From NCBI RefSeq assembly GCF_024198255.1, contig NZ_JAJVKW010000008.1:408773-472772 (forward strand): a stretch of 64,000 nucleotides of DNA, read 5' to 3'. Positions 43,217-52,276 of this stretch are shown here, piece after piece. Made by a program: the position numbers and the translations under genes. Every line of letters starts with the position of its first letter. The first letter of the stretch is position 1. The DNA comes from Myxococcus guangdongensis (GTDB lineage Bacteria > Myxococcota > Myxococcia > Myxococcales > Myxococcaceae). The notes below the pieces were generated by a model, which saw nothing but the letters and a program-made list of their open reading frames with translations, was not told the DNA's origin and searched no databases.

Positions 43217-43839
43217 GCGGCACCCCGCTGGAGCTCCTCCCGGAGCGAGCCCTGCTCTGGCCCGAGGCCCGCACCCTCGCCGTGGCCGACCTCCACTGGG
43301 GCAAGACGGAGAGCTTCCAGCGCCACGGCATCCCCCTCCCCCTGGGTGTGCTCGACGAGGACCTGGCCCGACTGTCCTCCGCCCTCATCTCCACCAACGC
43401 CCGCCGGCTGCTCGTCCTGGGTGACCTGGTCCACGCCCGCGAAGGCCTCACCCCCACCCTCGTCCAACGACTCGCCGCCTGGCGCGAAGCCCACGCCGAC
43501 GTGACGATGGTGCTCATCCGGGGCAACCATGACCTCAGGGCCGGCCCGCCACCGGAAGCGTGGCGACTGGAGGTCCACGAGTCCCACCTGGATGAAGGCC
43601 CCTTCCGCTTCGCCCACCACCCCACCCCCGAGTCAGGTCGCTACGTGTGGGCGGGACACGTGCACCCCACGGTGCGGTTGGCGGCTGGCGGGGACCGGCT
43701 GCGTCTCCCATGCTTCCACCTGGGTCGGGATGTGGGAGTCCTCCCGGCCTTCAGCGCCTTCACCGGCGGACTCGACGTGGCCCGCCGCCCCGGCGAGCGC
43801 GTCTTCGCCCTCGCCGGTCCTTCCGTCCTCGAGATGTAG
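43186..43839 (+). CDS. Ligase-associated metallophosphoesterase (217 aa)
   Basis: A calcineurin-like metallophosphoesterase of the ligase-associated type. The metal-site motifs are AVADLHWGKTESF (D-x-H), LLVLGDLVHAREG (G-D-L-V-H), VLIRGNHDLRAG (G-N-H-D) and VWAGHVHPTVRLA (G-H-x-H), all present. The enzyme probably processes DNA ends or phosphodiesters in the same repair pathway. The start lies 31 bases inside the helicase gene. The HNH endonuclease gene begins one base after its stop. Confidence 0.92.
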   Translation: MDPRRCQVRVGGTPLELLPERALLWPEARTLAVADLHWGKTESFQRHGIPLPLGVLDEDLARLSSALISTNARRLLVLGDLVHAREGLTPTLVQRLAAWREAHADVTMVLIRGNHDLRAGPPPEAWRLEVHESHLDEGPFRFAHHPTPESGRYVWAGHVHPTVRLAAGGDRLRLPCFHLGRDVGVLPAFSAFTGGLDVARRPGERVFALAGPSVLEM

Positions 43840-43840
43840 G

Positions 43841-44218
43841 ATGAGCACCGCCAAGCGCCGCAGGATTCTGGGCATCATCGCCACGGACCTCACCTTCGAG
43901 CGCACCGAACATCGCGGGCGCGAGGCCTGGCTGGGCAAGTGCCTGCACTGCAACGCCCACCTGTTGGTGGGTCTGGATGGGGAGCCCATCAGCCGGGCCA
44001 CCATCGAACACATCGTCCCGCAGACCGCCGGCGGCACCGATGCGCTGGAGAACCTGGCCCTTGCGTGCGCCCGCTGCAACCAGGGCAAGGGCACCCGACA
44101 CGACCCCCACTATCACCGCGATGCCCGCGCCCGGGAGCTGGTCGAGAAGCTGCTCGCCCGCCGCCGCGAACGCTGGCGCGCACCGGATGGGGGCGACGAG
44201 GACTCCGACGCGGAGTGA
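43841..44218 (+). CDS. HNH endonuclease (125 aa)
   Basis: A small HNH nuclease. The zinc pairs are LGKCLHCNAH (C34, C37) and ACARCNQGKG (C76, C79), enclosing TIEHIVPQTAGGTDALENLALACARCN, where E56-H57, N71 and the terminal N80 fit the H-N-H signature. The metal and DNA-cleavage residues look intact. Its N-terminus is basic (AKRRRILG), which may contact DNA. ATG 43841 follows GAGATGTAGG, and its reading frame begins one base after the metallophosphoesterase stop, so it is translationally linked to the ligase quartet. No immunity or methyltransferase gene is adjacent, so a restriction or homing role is not supported by context. Confidence 0.85.
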   Translation: MSTAKRRRILGIIATDLTFERTEHRGREAWLGKCLHCNAHLLVGLDGEPISRATIEHIVPQTAGGTDALENLALACARCNQGKGTRHDPHYHRDARARELVEKLLARRRERWRAPDGGDEDSDAE

Positions 44219-44679
44219 GTCAGCCCACGCACCGGCGCGAGGCTGATTGTCGGTGAGGGCCGACACGCGGATCAAATGCCCGCTGAAACAGGGGAGATGA
44301 TCCGTCTCAGCCGGAAACGACTCAACGTCGCTTCCTCCCGCCAGAAGAGAGATTCATCGCGTCCGGACCGCGATTTCCCGCCTCCGCGCGAGGAAATGGT
44401 ATCCCACGGCCACACAACATCAGAATGGTTGACACTGCGGTGTCGATGGTCAATGGTCCCGCGCCGCGCTGGGTTGGACAGGAGGAGGGACCTGCCCGCG
44501 GCAACATCCATAGAGGTTTCGTTGGACGTGACTGCTTCGTCTTCCGCGCGCCAGGAGCCGCCCCCCCGCCCCCTCGGGGCCGGGATCGTTCCGCCGCTGT
44601 TCGCGTGCAGTCGCGCGTTCGCCTCTTCCTCCTCACCGTTCACCGTAGTCGTTGAAGCCCCCTTGCCCATGGTCCTGGT
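44219..44679. other. 461-bp intergenic region upstream of the respiratory operon
   Basis: No gene is supported. The region holds the promoter-like dyad listed separately, and its base composition is more A/T-rich in the left half (44270-44460) than the flanking genes. A minus-strand frame covers it but overlaps actA by 200 bases with no ribosome site, and was rejected. Confidence 0.5.
44429..44453. promoter_or_regulatory. TTGACA-like dyad upstream of the act-cox operon
   Basis: TTGACA (44429-44434) is a perfect -35 box. It is part of nested inverted repeats: GACAC pairs with GTGTC (44440-44444), and TTGAC with GTCAA (44449-44453). With 17-base spacing the -10 position reads AATGGT, which is poor. 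It may be a promoter with a regulator site. It lies 230 bases before actA. Confidence 0.45.
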
Positions 44680-45342
44680 ATGAGCGGCCCTCTGTTTCCA
44701 CGCTGGACGAACACGGTGTCTCGGCTCTCCGCCGCGGCGCTTCTTGCCGTGCCCGCCATCGGCATCGGCGGCCTCATGGCGTACGTACGGTCTCCGTACG
44801 TCACGAACCAGCAGATGCCCGTCGAACAGCCGATCGAATTCGACCACCGCCACCACGCGGGTGACGAGAAGATCGACTGTCAGTACTGTCACTGGTCAGT
44901 GGACAAGGCGCCCTCCGCGGGCATCCCGTCCACCACCGTGTGCATGTCCTGCCACGCACAGGTCTGGAACAAGAGCCCGTACCTCACCGAGGTGCGCAAG
45001 GCCTTCTTCTCGGACATGCCCATCCAGTGGGTGCGGGTCCACAACCTGCCCGACTTCGTCTACTTCAACCACTCCATCCACGTGAACAAGGGCGTCGGCT
45101 GCGCCACGTGCCACGGCCGCGTGGACCAGATGGGCGCCATCGAGCAGGCCGCGCCGCTGACCATGGCGTGGTGCCTCGAGTGTCACCGCAACCCCGAGCC
45201 GAACCTGCGGCCCGCGGAGTTCATCACGTCGATGACGTGGACCCCGCCCAAGGACAAGGCCGAGGCCGCCGCGCTCGGCAAGAAGCTGAAGGAAGAGTAC
45301 GACGTCCACTCGCGCGAGAGCTGCTCCACATGCCACCGATGA
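44680..45342 (+). CDS. actA: Alternative complex III pentaheme cytochrome c subunit ActA
   Basis: A membrane-anchored pentaheme cytochrome c. One transmembrane helix near residues 15-36 is followed by five CxxCH heme sites: CQYCH, CMSCH, CATCH, CLECH and CSTCH. ActA passes electrons from the ACIII iron-sulfur/heme core to terminal acceptors. The 220-residue length fits. It opens the operon. The stop TGA overlaps the actB ATG by 4 bases. In relatives, ACIII replaces the bc1 complex as quinol oxidase. Confidence 0.94.
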   Translation: MSGPLFPRWTNTVSRLSAAALLAVPAIGIGGLMAYVRSPYVTNQQMPVEQPIEFDHRHHAGDEKIDCQYCHWSVDKAPSAGIPSTTVCMSCHAQVWNKSPYLTEVRKAFFSDMPIQWVRVHNLPDFVYFNHSIHVNKGVGCATCHGRVDQMGAIEQAAPLTMAWCLECHRNPEPNLRPAEFITSMTWTPPKDKAEAAALGKKLKEEYDVHSRESCSTCHR

Positions 45343-48300
45343 ACACGAAGCGCGACGGCACCCCGTCGCAGGAGTCCTCTTCCTTCGCGCTCCCGGTCGT
45401 CTCGGACCGACCCGCCAAGGCGCCCGACGCCGTGGGTGAGGCGCTGGACCACGCCGCCCAGCACGCGAACGCTTCCGAGCACGGCTACGGCCAGACGTAC
45501 TGGCGCAGCCTCGAGGAGAAGCTCGGCGCCTCCGAGTACATGGAGGAGACCCGCCCCGAGTTCCCCGCGGGCGCGGACCTGCCCCCCTCCGGCTTCGTGC
45601 GCCGCGAGTTCATGCAGCTGCTCGGCGCGTCGCTCGCGCTGGCTGGCGCCACGGCGTGCAGCACCCGTCCCCAGGACGAGAAGCTGCTGCCGTACACGAA
45701 GACGCCGCCGGAGGTCACCCCCGGCAACCCGCTGCACTACGCGTCCGCGATGACGCTGTCGGGCCATACGTCCGGCCTGCTCATCACCGCCCGCGAGGGT
45801 CGCCCCGTGAAGATCGAGGGCAACCCGGACCACCCCATCAACCAGGGCGCCGCCTGCACCTTCGAGCAGGCGTGGCTGTTGTCCCTGTACGACCCCAGCC
45901 GCGCCCGCGTGCTACGCCAGGGCAAGAGCCCCCGCGCGCTGCGCGTGCTCAACGAGACCATCGCCGGGCTGGCGAACAAGTCGGCCAACGGTGGCTCGCG
46001 CGTGCGCTTCCTCACGGAGGCCGTGGGCTCGCCGCTGACGGGTGACCTGCGCAACCGCATCCTGAAGAAGCTGCCCAACGCGCGCTTCTTCAGCGCGTCC
46101 TCCAACCAGGACACCAGCGCGGACGCGCTGCGCACGATGTTCGGCGGCCAGCACGTCACCGCGCTGTACGACTTCGCCAACGCGGACGTCGTGCTGTCGC
46201 TGGACGCGGACTTCCTGGAGAGCTGCCCGGGCAACCTGCGCCACATCCGCGAGTTCGCGGACCGCCGCGACCCGCGCAAGGGCAAGCTCAACCGCCTGTA
46301 CATGGCGGAGGCCCGCTTCTCCATCACCGGCGGCATGGCCGACCACCGCAAGCGCCTGAAGTCCCGGGAGATCCTCGGACTGGCCGCCGCCGTGGCCCAG
46401 GCCGTGGGTGGCAGCGCCGCGTCGCTCGCCGCTCCGGCCGCCGCCAAGTCGGCGCTGCGCGGTGACATGGGCAACTGGGTGCAGGCGGTCGCCGCCGACC
46501 TGCGCGCCGCCGGTCCCGGCCGCTCGCTCGTCATCGCGGGTGAGCGTCAGCCGGCCGCCGTGCACGCGCTGGCCCACGCGCTCAACGACGCGCTCGGCAA
46601 CGCGAACAAGACGGTGCGCTACGTCCAGGCGTCCATCGCGGAGGCCACCGGCCTGTCGCAGGCGCGCGCCCTGGTCGAGGACATCGAGGCGGGCCGCGTC
46701 GACACGCTGGTCATCACCGCCTACAACCCCGTCTACACGCTGCCGGCGGACATCGGCCTGGCCAAGGTGCTCAGCAAGGAGCACCCCAACCGCGCCAAGC
46801 TGAACGTCATCTACACGGGCCTCTACGAGGACGAGACCAGCGCGCACGTCGACTGGTTCATCCCCGCGGCGCACCCGCTGGAGACGTGGAGCGACGGTCG
46901 CTCGGTGGACGGCACCGTCTCCATCGCGCAGCCGCTCATCCAGCCGCTCTTCGCGGGCGTGCCGGAGGCGGAGCTGCTCGCCATGTTCCTGGACGAGCCC
47001 TTCCGCCCCGCCTACCAGCTCTTGCGCGACTACTGGCGCGGCCAGTCCGCCAACGCGGCGGACTTCGAGGCGCGCTGGGAGACCTGGGTGTCCCAGGGCT
47101 TCATCGAGAACACCGCCTCCGCCGCCGTGGGCACCGCCCCGGACTTCGGCGCCGCGGCCTCGCTGGTCGCGGGCTACACGCCCCCGGCCTCGGGTGACCT
47201 CGAGCTGAACTTCATCAACGACTACAAGGTCTACGATGGCCGCTTCGGCAACAACTCCTGGCTGCAGGAGCTGCCCGAGCCCATCACCAAGATGACCTGG
47301 GACAACGCCGCGCTCGTCGGCCCGGACACGGCCAAGAAGCTGAGCCTGTCCCCCGGCGACCTGGCGGAGCTGTCCTACGGCGGCCAGAAGCTCACGGTCC
47401 CGGTGTGGGTGGTCCCCGGTCACGAGGACGACACCGTCACGGTGGCGCTGGGCTACGGCCGCAACGGCCTGCACGAGCAGGTCGCCAAGGGCGTGGGCTT
47501 CGACGTCAACGTCATCCGCAGCAGCAAGAACCCCTGGTTCGACGGCGGCGCCACGCTCACCAAGGTGCGCGGCAGCCACAAGTTCAGCCTGACCCAGACG
47601 CACTGGCGCATGGAGAACCGCCCCATCGCGCTGGACATGCCCCTGTCCGAGCTGGAGAACCCCTCGGTCGCCACCCAGCACACCCTGCACCGCGTGAAGG
47701 GTGAGCTGAAGCTGGGCATCCAGGACAACCTCGAGCCCTTCGAGTACAACGGCTACAAGTGGGCGATGGCCATCGACCTGTCGCGCTGCACGGGCTGCAG
47801 CGCCTGTGTCATCGCCTGCCAGGCCGAGAACAACATCCCGGTGGTGGGCAAGGCCCAGGTGGCCGTCAGCCGCGAGATGAACTGGCTGCGCATCGACCGG
47901 TACTTCGAGGGTCCGGAGAACGACCCGAAGATGGTCATGCAGCCCGTCGCGTGCGTGCACTGCGAGAAGGCGCCTTGCGAGTACGTGTGCCCGGTGAACG
48001 CCACGGTGCACTCGGACGAGGGCCTGAACGACATGGTGTACAACCGCTGCGTCGGCACGCGGTACTGCTCCAACAACTGCCCCTACAAGGTCCGCCGCTT
48101 CAACTACCTGCACTACACCGCGGACAAGACGGCGACCGAGAAGATGCTGATGAACCCGGACGTCACGGTGCGCAACCGCGGCGTCATGGAGAAGTGCACG
48201 TACTGCGTCCAGCGCATCGAGCGCGTTCGCATCGACGCGCGCGTCAAGAAGGAGCTCATCAAGGAGGCCGACCTCAAGACGGCCTGCCAGCAGACGTGCG

Positions 48301-48494
48301 CCGCCCAGGCCATCGTCTTCGGCTCCCTCCACGACGAGAAGCAGCTCGTCTCGCAGCTCCATGAGGACGTGCGCGCCTACAAGCTCCTGCACGAGCTGGG
48401 CACCCGTCCGCGCACCGCGCACCTCATCCGCGTGCGCAACCCGAATACCGCCCTCGAGCCGGCCAAGGCCGCGCCGCAGGAAGGGAGCCACTAA
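45339..48494 (+). CDS. actB: Alternative complex III molybdopterin/Fe-S-type subunit ActB
   Basis: The large hydrophilic ACIII subunit, 1051 residues. A Tat-like motif FVRREFMQLLGASLALAGATACST (residues about 86-109) lies behind an unusually long N-terminal extension, typical of ActB. The middle resembles a molybdopterin oxidoreductase chain that has lost its cofactor in known members. The C-terminal part (from about residue 815) carries ferredoxin-type clusters: SRCTGCSACVIACQAENN, HCEKAPCEYVCPVNATV, RCVGTRYCSNNCPYKVRRF, and KCTYCVQRIERV with CQQTC. The exact start is uncertain: ATG 45339 or ATG 45330. Confidence 0.94.
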   Translation: MNTKRDGTPSQESSSFALPVVSDRPAKAPDAVGEALDHAAQHANASEHGYGQTYWRSLEEKLGASEYMEETRPEFPAGADLPPSGFVRREFMQLLGASLALAGATACSTRPQDEKLLPYTKTPPEVTPGNPLHYASAMTLSGHTSGLLITAREGRPVKIEGNPDHPINQGAACTFEQAWLLSLYDPSRARVLRQGKSPRALRVLNETIAGLANKSANGGSRVRFLTEAVGSPLTGDLRNRILKKLPNARFFSASSNQDTSADALRTMFGGQHVTALYDFANADVVLSLDADFLESCPGNLRHIREFADRRDPRKGKLNRLYMAEARFSITGGMADHRKRLKSREILGLAAAVAQAVGGSAASLAAPAAAKSALRGDMGNWVQAVAADLRAAGPGRSLVIAGERQPAAVHALAHALNDALGNANKTVRYVQASIAEATGLSQARALVEDIEAGRVDTLVITAYNPVYTLPADIGLAKVLSKEHPNRAKLNVIYTGLYEDETSAHVDWFIPAAHPLETWSDGRSVDGTVSIAQPLIQPLFAGVPEAELLAMFLDEPFRPAYQLLRDYWRGQSANAADFEARWETWVSQGFIENTASAAVGTAPDFGAAASLVAGYTPPASGDLELNFINDYKVYDGRFGNNSWLQELPEPITKMTWDNAALVGPDTAKKLSLSPGDLAELSYGGQKLTVPVWVVPGHEDDTVTVALGYGRNGLHEQVAKGVGFDVNVIRSSKNPWFDGGATLTKVRGSHKFSLTQTHWRMENRPIALDMPLSELENPSVATQHTLHRVKGELKLGIQDNLEPFEYNGYKWAMAIDLSRCTGCSACVIACQAENNIPVVGKAQVAVSREMNWLRIDRYFEGPENDPKMVMQPVACVHCEKAPCEYVCPVNATVHSDEGLNDMVYNRCVGTRYCSNNCPYKVRRFNYLHYTADKTATEKMLMNPDVTVRNRGVMEKCTYCVQRIERVRIDARVKKELIKEADLKTACQQTCAAQAIVFGSLHDEKQLVSQLHEDVRAYKLLHELGTRPRTAHLIRVRNPNTALEPAKAAPQEGSH

Positions 48495-48497
48495 GCC

Positions 48498-49901
48498 ATG
48501 GCCGAGACCGCTGCCCACCACCCGCTCGATCCGCTCGAGCCACGGGACCTCGTCGCGCCGCACCACGACGACAAGTCACTCAACGAGACGCTGCTGGACC
48601 ATGTCTGGCGCAAGCCGGGCAAGGGCTGGTTCATGCTCTTCGGCCTGTCGCTCAGCGCGCTGGGTCTGCTCGTCATCGGTGTCACCTACACGCTGGCCCG
48701 CGGTATCGGCGTGTGGGGCAACAACCAGCCGGTCGGCTGGGCCTTCGACATCATCAACTTCGTCTGGTGGGTCGGCATCGGCCACGCCGGTACGCTCATC
48801 TCCGCCATCCTCCTGCTCTTCCAGCAGAAGTGGCGCACGAGCATCAACCGCTTCGCCGAAGCCATGACGCTGTTCGCCGTGATGTGCGCGGGTCTGTTCC
48901 CGCTGCTCCACACGGGCCGTCCCTGGTTCGCCTTCTGGCTGTTCCCGTACCCCAGCACCCTGGGCGCGTGGCCGCAGTTCCGCTCGCCGCTGGTGTGGGA
49001 CGTGTTCGCCATCTCCACGTACCTCACGGTGTCCGCGCTGTTCTGGTTCGTGGGCCTCATCCCGGACCTGGCCGCGCTGCGTGACTCGTCCAAGACGAAG
49101 CTCCAGCGCACCATCTACGGCCTGTTCGCGCTCGGCTGGCGCGGCTCCGGTCGGCACTGGCACAACTACAAGATTGCGTACCTGCTCCTGGCCGGCCTCT
49201 CCACGCCGCTGGTCGTGTCGGTGCACACCATCGTTTCGTTCGACTTCGCCGTCTCCCTGCTGCCCGGCTGGCACGCGACCATCTTCCCGCCCTACTTCGT
49301 GGCCGGCGCCGTGTTCAGCGGCTTCGCGATGGTCATCACGCTCATCGTCCCGGCGCGCAAGTACCTGGGCCTGCGGGACGTGATTACCGACCGGCACCTG
49401 GAGAACATGAACAAGGTCATCCTGGCGACGGGCCTGCTCGTCTCCTACGGGTACCTGATGGAGCACTTCATCGCGTGGTACTCGCAGAACCAGTACGAGT
49501 TCTGGACCTTCTACGTGAACCGCGCGACGGGCCCCTACGCCGGCGTGTACTGGCTGATGATCACCTGCAACGTGGTCACGCCGAACATCTTCTGGTTCAA
49601 GAAGTGCCGGACCAGCGTCCCCATCATGTGGGTGGCCTCCATCGCCGTGAACATCGGCATGTGGTGCGAGCGCTTCATCATCATCGTCACGTCGCTGAGC
49701 CAGGACTTCCTGCCGTCGTCGTGGGGCATCTACACCCCGACCTGGGTTGACTGGAGCATCTACGTGGGAACGCTCGGCCTGTTCGGCACCCTGTTCCTGC
49801 TGTTCCTGAAGTTCGTGCCCGCGGTGGCCATCAGCGAGGTGAAGGAGCTCCAGCTCGAGCTCAAGCACGCCGCCCACCACAACAGCCACGGAGCGCACTA
49901 G
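48498..49901 (+). CDS. actC: Alternative complex III NrfD-like quinol-binding membrane subunit ActC
   Basis: A 467-residue NrfD/PsrC-type membrane protein with about ten transmembrane helices. Conserved stretches include FVWWVGIGHAGTLISAILLLFQQKWRTSINRFAEAMT, which holds the H-A-G-T quinone-site region of ActC, and AAPLVVSVHTIVSFDF with the following WHATIFPPYFVAGAVFSGFAMV. It is the subunit that oxidises quinol. It follows actB after 3 bases with GTGCCATG-type spacing and precedes actD by 4 bases. Confidence 0.95.
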   Translation: MAETAAHHPLDPLEPRDLVAPHHDDKSLNETLLDHVWRKPGKGWFMLFGLSLSALGLLVIGVTYTLARGIGVWGNNQPVGWAFDIINFVWWVGIGHAGTLISAILLLFQQKWRTSINRFAEAMTLFAVMCAGLFPLLHTGRPWFAFWLFPYPSTLGAWPQFRSPLVWDVFAISTYLTVSALFWFVGLIPDLAALRDSSKTKLQRTIYGLFALGWRGSGRHWHNYKIAYLLLAGLSTPLVVSVHTIVSFDFAVSLLPGWHATIFPPYFVAGAVFSGFAMVITLIVPARKYLGLRDVITDRHLENMNKVILATGLLVSYGYLMEHFIAWYSQNQYEFWTFYVNRATGPYAGVYWLMITCNVVTPNIFWFKKCRTSVPIMWVASIAVNIGMWCERFIIIVTSLSQDFLPSSWGIYTPTWVDWSIYVGTLGLFGTLFLLFLKFVPAVAISEVKELQLELKHAAHHNSHGAH

Positions 49902-49905
49902 AGTC

Positions 49906-50451
49906 ATGGAAGCCAAGGTCCTCGATTCCTGGGTGCTGGCCGAGTTCGCGACGCCAGACATCCTCGTGGATGCCACCCGCCAGATGCGCGAGAAGGGCTT
50001 CCAGGGGATGGATACGTACTCCCCCTATCCGCTGCACGGCGGCTCGGAGGCCCTGGGCCTCCCGCCGTCCCGCGTGCCCTTCATCGCGCTGTGCGGGGGC
50101 CTCACCGGCATGGTGACGGCGCTCTCCATGCAGACGTGGATGAACACCATCGACTACAAGCTGAACATCGGCGGTCGCCCGCTGCTGTCGCTGCCGGCGT
50201 GGGTGCCCATCACGTTCGAGCTGACGGTGCTGTTCGCCGCGTTCGGCATCTTCTTCGGCCTGTTGGGGCTGAGCCGGCTGCCGCAGCCCTACCACACGGT
50301 CTTCGAGTCCGAGGATTTCCGCTCGGCGTCCACGCACGGCTACTGGCTGGGCGTGCCGCACGCGCCGGGACAGGACGCCGCGGCCGTCATCGACCAGCTC
50401 AAGGCCCTGGGTGCCACCCAGGTGACCGTCGTCACGGGAGAGAAGGAATGA
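49906..50451 (+). CDS. actD: Alternative complex III subunit ActD
   Basis: ActD is a small membrane subunit (181 residues) with two transmembrane helices (about 66-85 and 105-127) flanked by soluble ends. The N-terminal VLAEFATPDILVDATRQMREKGFQGMDTYSPYPLHGG and the glycine after it are characteristic of the DUF3341 family that defines ActD. The end includes YWLGVPHAPGQDAAAVIDQLKALGATQVTVV, a small alpha/beta tail. It overlaps the actE start by 4 bases. It sits in the usual act order. Confidence 0.92.
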   Translation: MEAKVLDSWVLAEFATPDILVDATRQMREKGFQGMDTYSPYPLHGGSEALGLPPSRVPFIALCGGLTGMVTALSMQTWMNTIDYKLNIGGRPLLSLPAWVPITFELTVLFAAFGIFFGLLGLSRLPQPYHTVFESEDFRSASTHGYWLGVPHAPGQDAAAVIDQLKALGATQVTVVTGEKE

Positions 50452-51041
50452 GGTGGCTCATCCCCGCCGCCGGACTCGTCGCGCTGTCGGGCTGCGACGT
50501 CCCCTCGGAGTTCCTGCAGCGCATGGAGCACCAGGCCAAGTACGAGTACTACGAGGCCTCGGACTTCTGGGCGGACGGCCGGGCCATGCGCCAGCCGCCG
50601 GCCCACACGATTCCCCGTGAGCGCTTCGGCAGCGTGCCGGAAATCAAGGACCCCGTCGCCCGCCAGACGGCCGTCACCGGCCGCACCAACGGTCAGCCCG
50701 CGGCCACCATCCCCGTGACGGTGGACCAGGCGCTGCTGACCCTGGGCCAGCGCAAGTACAACATCGTCTGCTCGCAGTGCCACGGCGTGCTCGGCGACGG
50801 CAACAGCGTGGTGGCGGAGAACATGGCCCTGCGCCTGCCTCCGTCGCTGCTGGAGCTGGAGGCCAAGCCCGCGGGCCACTTCTACACGGCCATCAACGAG
50901 GGCTACGGCGTGATGCCGTCCTTCTCCGGCGAGCTCGACGTGCGCGAGCGCTGGGCCGTGGTCGCCTACGTGCGAGCGCTTCAGGAAGCCCGCAACATCC
51001 GGACGGCCGGTCAGCAGCCCGTTCCGCAGGAGAACCGATGA
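50448..51041 (+). CDS. actE: Alternative complex III monoheme cytochrome c lipoprotein ActE
   Basis: A lipoprotein signal with lipobox ALSGC leads a 197-residue protein with one heme site, CSQCHGVLGDGNS, and the distal-ligand region YGVMPSFSGELDVRERW. ActE is a c-type monoheme subunit of ACIII attached by a lipid. The N-terminal YEYYEASDFWADGRAMRQPPAHTIPRE matches the family. ATG 50448 overlaps the actD stop, and its end overlaps the actF start by 4 bases. Confidence 0.93.
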   Translation: MRWLIPAAGLVALSGCDVPSEFLQRMEHQAKYEYYEASDFWADGRAMRQPPAHTIPRERFGSVPEIKDPVARQTAVTGRTNGQPAATIPVTVDQALLTLGQRKYNIVCSQCHGVLGDGNSVVAENMALRLPPSLLELEAKPAGHFYTAINEGYGVMPSFSGELDVRERWAVVAYVRALQEARNIRTAGQQPVPQENR

Positions 51042-52276
51042 GCCCCGCCGCCGAAGCCTCCGTTCCCCTCGAGCGATACACCGGCACGCCGAAGCTGATG
51101 GTGCCGGCGTTCGGCGTGGGTGTCCTGGGCATCCTGGCCACCCTGGCCGTGTACCTGGCCACCGACGCGAAGGGCATCGCCGCCCACAGCTACCTGCTCG
51201 CGTTCAGCTACTGGGTGGGCATCAGCGTGGCGTTCATCATCATGATCGCCATCTTCCACACGGCCAAGGCCAAGTGGCTCATCCTGCTGCGCCGCACGAT
51301 GGAGACGGGCGCGTCCACCATCCCCATCTTCGTGGTGCTCATCCTCCCGCTCGCCTTCATGGCGAACTACCTCTACCCCTGGCTGGACAGCTCCCCGCTG
51401 AACGCCAAGATCACGGGGCTTGAGGCGGAGCACCTGAGCCACAAGGTCCACTTCTACCTGAACCCGACCTTCACGGCCGTCCGCCACGTCATCTACTTCG
51501 CGGTGTGGATCTTCGCCGCGTGGAAGCTGCGCAAGCTCAGCGTGCAGCAGGACACCGAGGGGGGCCTGGACTTCACCCGGCGGCTGCGCCGCTTCTCTCC
51601 GGGCATGCTGCCCCCGCTGGCACTGACCATCACCTTCGCCTCCTTCGACTGGCTGATGAGCCTGACGCCGCTGTGGCAGTCGACCATCTTCGGGGTCTAC
51701 TACTTCGCGGGCAGCTTCCTGTCGGCCTTCTGCATCCTGACCATCGCGGCGACGTACGCTCGGGGCCAGGGCCTGTTCGGCAACCTGGTGACGACGGCCC
51801 ACTTCCACAACCTGGGCAAGCTGATGCTGGCCTTCACGGCGTTCTGGGCCTACATCGCCTTCTCCCAGTTCCTGCTGGTCTGGGTGGCGAACATCCCGGA
51901 AGAGGCGCCCTGGTACGGTGTGCGCATCTTCGGCGCCTGGAAGCCGGCCTCCATCGCCCTGTTCTTCCTGCACTTCGTGCTGCCGTTCTTCACGCTGCTG
52001 TCGCGAAATCTGAAGCTGCAGCCCCGCAAGCTGTCGCTGGTGGCCTTCTACCTGCTGGCGGTGCACGCGTTCGACCTGTACTGGCTCATCTGGCCGGCGC
52101 TGACGGGTGACCAGGGGCCCAGCATCAACCCGCTGACCATCCTCACGCTCGTCACCTCGTTCGTGGGCGTGGGTGGCATCGCGGTGGGCTTCGCGCTGAA
52201 GAACGCGAGCAACAACTACACGATGCCGGTGAAGGACCCCTACATCGCGGAGTCCCTGAGGTACGTGCAGCCATGA
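51038..52276 (+). CDS. actF: Alternative complex III membrane subunit ActF
   Basis: A 412-residue integral membrane protein with about ten helices, homologous to ActC but a shorter member. Diagnostic elements are SLTPLWQSTIFGVYYFAGSFLSAF, LGKLMLAFTAFWAYIAFSQFLLVWVANIPEEAPWY and RNLKLQPRKL. It has no heme or metal site of its own and is thought to help bind quinone or pass protons in the complex. ATG 51038 overlaps the actE stop by 4 bases. It closes the act gene set. Confidence 0.94.
   Translation: MSPAAEASVPLERYTGTPKLMVPAFGVGVLGILATLAVYLATDAKGIAAHSYLLAFSYWVGISVAFIIMIAIFHTAKAKWLILLRRTMETGASTIPIFVVLILPLAFMANYLYPWLDSSPLNAKITGLEAEHLSHKVHFYLNPTFTAVRHVIYFAVWIFAAWKLRKLSVQQDTEGGLDFTRRLRRFSPGMLPPLALTITFASFDWLMSLTPLWQSTIFGVYYFAGSFLSAFCILTIAATYARGQGLFGNLVTTAHFHNLGKLMLAFTAFWAYIAFSQFLLVWVANIPEEAPWYGVRIFGAWKPASIALFFLHFVLPFFTLLSRNLKLQPRKLSLVAFYLLAVHAFDLYWLIWPALTGDQGPSINPLTILTLVTSFVGVGGIAVGFALKNASNNYTMPVKDPYIAESLRYVQP

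Noticed and set aside
43841..44218. Homing endonuclease or intron reading of the HNH gene
   Set aside because: The gene is a complete stand-alone frame in line with the operon and is not inside an intron or intein.
44272..44892. 206-residue minus-strand frame in the act leader
   Set aside because: It overlaps actA by over 200 bases, lacks a ribosome site and reads like non-coding GC-rich DNA. Kept as an intergenic region.
45912..48566. 884-residue open frame opposite actB
   Set aside because: Covers the Fe-S region of actB and starts inside actC. It has no recognisable protein character.
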